Below are positions 5,671 through 7,361 of a stretch of 7,361 nucleotides of DNA, piece by piece. The DNA is from DAOMOP01 sp035444405. Its GTDB lineage: Bacteria; Pseudomonadota; Gammaproteobacteria; Burkholderiales; Rhodocyclaceae. The stretch's first letter is position 1. Every line of letters starts with the position of its first letter. The translations under genes were made by a program, and so were the position numbers. The notes under the pieces were generated by a model. The model was not told the origin of the DNA, did no database searches, and worked only from the letters and a program-made list of their open reading frames with translations. The stretch lies in the NCBI GenBank assembly GCA_035444405.1, contig DAOMOP010000202.1, positions 1 to 7,361 on the forward strand. Reading direction: 5' to 3'.

Positions 5671-7026
5671 TCAACTCCGTTGTCGCACTACGGGGGCGGC
5701 AACGCCGGCCAGGTCGGCCGGCGTGTCGACGTCGAAGAAGATCCCGTCGTCGTCGCACGCGACGCGGCGCACGCGTGTCGCGTGCGCTTCGATGAGGCCG
5801 CGCGCGCCGCGGTCACCCTCGATCGCCTGCATCGCCGCAAACAGGTCGCGCGGCCACAGCACCGGATTGCCGCGCCGGCCGCCATGCTCGGGCACGATGA
5901 TCGCCGGCTCGGCCGGATCGAAGGCGGCGATCAGCCGGTCGACGTGTCCGGCCCCGACGCGCGGCATGTCGCCGAGCAGCACGACGACGGCCTGCGCCGC
6001 CGCGGGCAGCGCCGCGAGGCCGCAGCGCAGCGACGTCGACATCCCCTGCGCGTAGTCCGGGTTGCGCACGATGCGCACCGCCCGCCCGGCGAGCGCTGCG
6101 GCGACCGCATCGCCTTCGTGACCGACGACGACCGTCACCGATGCGGCCCGCGAGGCGAGCGCCGCATCGACCGCGCGCGCGACCATCGGCACGCCGTCCA
6201 CCGCGGCGAGCAGCTTGTTGGCCGCGCCCATGCGCGACGACATGCCGGCGGCGAGCACCAGCGCGGCGACGTGCGGCGTGCATCCCGGTGGCGGCGATGG
6301 TGCGTAGCCGGCATCGGCGGCCAAGCCGCGGTCGCGCGCGTGGCGGGCGTGGACGAGCTGCGCGAGGATGGACACCGCGATCTCGGGCGGCGTGCGTCCG
6401 CCGAGATCGAGACCCACGGGGGCATGGATGCGCGCAAGCGCATCGGCCGTGCAGCCCGCCTCGGTCAGGCGCTCGATGCGGCGCGCGTGGGTGCGCGGGC
6501 TGCCGAGTGCACCGATGTAGAAGACCGGGCTGGTGACCGCGCTGAGCAAAGCCGGGTCGTCGAGCTTGGGGTCGTGCGTGAGCGTGACGACCGCCGTGCC
6601 GGCGTCCAGGCCGATGCGTTCGAGCGCCTCGTCGGGCCACTCGGTGACGAGCGTCACTCCGGGCAGGCGCTCGGGGGTCGCGAAGGCGCGGCGCGGGTCG
6701 ACGACGACGACCTCGAAGCCGGCGATCGCCGCCATCGGCGCGAGCGCCTGCGTGATGTGCACCGCGCCGACGATGACCAGGCGCTGCGCGGCGACGTGGC
6801 AGCGCACGAAGAGCACCTCGCCCGTGGCCGTTTCGACGAGGCCGCTGCGGTCGGCGGCGAGGCGGCGGCGCACTTCGACGAGCGCATCGGCGTCGAGCGC
6901 GAGCTGGCCGCGCAGCCCGGCCGCATCGACGAGCGCCTGCACGCCGTCGGCGAGCCGCGTGACCAGTGCCACCGGCCGCTTCGCGCGGCGCTCGGCCAGC
7001 AGCGCCTCGAACAGTTCGCGCTTCAT
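5671..7026 (-). CDS. XdhC Rossmann domain fused to a MocA-type molybdenum cofactor nucleotidyltransferase
   Basis: 451-residue cytoplasmic fusion. The first half (about 1-235) is an XdhC/CoxI C-terminal Rossmann domain: RLVIVGAVHITQALAPMA at 82-99, TLTHDPKLDD at 148-157, YIGALGSPRTHARR at 170-183, and HAPVGLDLGGRTPPEIA at 201-217. XdhC proteins bind molybdenum cofactor and aid its sulfuration and insertion into xanthine-dehydrogenase-type enzymes. A Pro-rich linker (about 236-251) leads to a nucleotidyltransferase domain (252-451) with LAAGMSSRMG at 258-267, NK at 270-271, NPDYAQGMSTSLRCGL at 322-337, GDMP at 352-355, GRRGNPVLW at 383-391 and DVDTP at 432-436. LAAG rather than LAGG resembles the CTP-using MocA type, giving the cytosine-dinucleotide cofactor, rather than GTP-using MobA. 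The start is ATG 7026, with GGAG 8 nt upstream and an ATGA overlap with the preceding stop. A longer in-frame start at 7065 would lie wholly within the upstream gene. Confidence 0.92.
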   Translation of the reverse strand: MKRELFEALLAERRAKRPVALVTRLADGVQALVDAAGLRGQLALDADALVEVRRRLAADRSGLVETATGEVLFVRCHVAAQRLVIVGAVHITQALAPMAAIAGFEVVVVDPRRAFATPERLPGVTLVTEWPDEALERIGLDAGTAVVTLTHDPKLDDPALLSAVTSPVFYIGALGSPRTHARRIERLTEAGCTADALARIHAPVGLDLGGRTPPEIAVSILAQLVHARHARDRGLAADAGYAPSPPPGCTPHVAALVLAAGMSSRMGAANKLLAAVDGVPMVARAVDAALASRAASVTVVVGHEGDAVAAALAGRAVRIVRNPDYAQGMSTSLRCGLAALPAAAQAVVVLLGDMPRVGAGHVDRLIAAFDPAEPAIIVPEHGGRRGNPVLWPRDLFAAMQAIEGDRGARGLIEAHATRVRRVACDDDGIFFDVDTPADLAGVAAPVVRQRS

Positions 7027-7361
7027 CCGATGCGCTCCACATAGACCTGCACGCGCCCGCCGCACGCGAGCCCGACTTCCCAGGCGCGCTCGTCGCTGAC
7101 GCCGAACTCGAGCAGGCGCGGCCGGCCGTCGGCGATCGCGTCGCGGATCACCGCACCCTCGATGCAGCCGCCCGACACCGAGCCGATGAATTCGCCGCCT
7201 TCCTCGACGGCGAGGTGGCTGCCCTCGGGCCGCGGCGACGAGCCCCAGGTGCGCACGACCGTCGCCAGCGCGACCCCCTTGCCGGCTGCCTGCCAGGCGA
7301 CGATACGCTCGAACAGCGCGTCGTCGCTCGCCGAGTTGGGGGCGCTGTTGCCCGCGGCGGG
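7023..7361 (-). CDS. XdhC/CoxI N-terminal domain protein (5' end outside window)
   Basis: The visible 112 C-terminal residues match the small stand-alone XdhC_CoxI domain: LFERIVAWQAAGKGVALATV at 16-35, RTWGSSPRPEGSHLAV at 37-52, GSVSGGCIEG at 60-69 with C66, and VGLACGGRVQVYVE at 96-109 with C100. In other bacteria this domain and the Rossmann domain form one XdhC chain; here they are separate genes joined by an ATGA overlap at 7023-7026, so the two products probably act as one complex. The frame stays open to the right edge and no ATG, GTG or TTG lies between 7257 and 7361. The GTG at 7254-7256 falls inside the conserved core and is not the start, so the real start is just outside. Family proteins of this kind are about 110-120 residues, so little is missing. 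Role: maturation of a molybdenum hydroxylase, inferred from the family. Confidence 0.88.
   Translation of the reverse strand, partial: PAAGNSAPNSASDDALFERIVAWQAAGKGVALATVVRTWGSSPRPEGSHLAVEEGGEFIGSVSGGCIEGAVIRDAIADGRPRLLEFGVSDERAWEVGLACGGRVQVYVERIG

Noticed and set aside
6757..6771. GAVH in place of GAGH in the XdhC Rossmann motif as a lost cofactor site
   Set aside because: As I recall, many XdhC-family proteins carry GAVHI at this place, so it is a subfamily feature rather than a defect.
5680..7044. 454-codon plus-strand open frame opposite the XdhC-MocA gene
   Set aside because: It is a shadow of a gene with clear motifs; its product is Arg/Asp/His-rich with no family marks.
7027..7065. 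ATG at 7065 as the start of the XdhC-MocA fusion
   Set aside because: It would add 13 Arg/Ala-rich residues inside the upstream gene. ATG 7026 has GGAG 8 nt upstream and the ATGA overlap.

Overview
This is a very GC-rich chromosomal segment with G/C at nearly every third codon position. Its gene content (a fused arylpyruvate ferredoxin oxidoreductase, an NnrS nitric-oxide-response membrane protein, a GAF-GGDEF-EAL regulator and a molybdenum-hydroxylase maturation set) suggests a metabolically versatile, probably denitrifying betaproteobacterium of the Azoarcus/Thauera/Aromatoleum type. That placement is an inference from gene content and composition. No RNA gene, insertion sequence, CRISPR array or integrase is visible. 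Apart from two short intergenic gaps (3142-3276 and 5185-5231), the window is all coding.

Left part, plus strand (2-3141): the C-terminal half of an indolepyruvate ferredoxin oxidoreductase-family protein (4Fe-4S region, gamma domain, repeat linker, DUF6537-type C-terminus) runs in from the left edge. Its stop codon overlaps the start of nnrS by ATGA, so the two are probably translationally coupled. A 135-bp gap follows. It holds a TATACT -10-like box, a dyad over the expected transcription start and two mutually exclusive hairpins.

Middle, plus strand (3277-5184): a 635-residue GAF-GGDEF-EAL protein. The GGDEF domain is degenerate (GEAEF), while all EAL catalytic residues are present at canonical spacing. 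It is therefore predicted to be a c-di-GMP phosphodiesterase controlled by a GAF sensor.

Right part, minus strand (5232-7361, reading right to left): a tight three-gene operon that converges on the EAL gene. It encodes a stand-alone XdhC/CoxI N-terminal domain protein (cut by the right edge), a fused XdhC Rossmann domain plus MocA-type nucleotidyltransferase, and a SufU/IscU-like Fe-S scaffold. Together these look like a maturation module for a xanthine-dehydrogenase/CO-dehydrogenase-type molybdenum hydroxylase: cofactor binding, insertion and CMP loading, plus Fe-S supply. The enzyme's structural genes are not in the window and would be expected nearby. The least routine points are this scaffold in that operon, the coupling of a ferredoxin oxidoreductase to nnrS, and the structured leader of the EAL gene.
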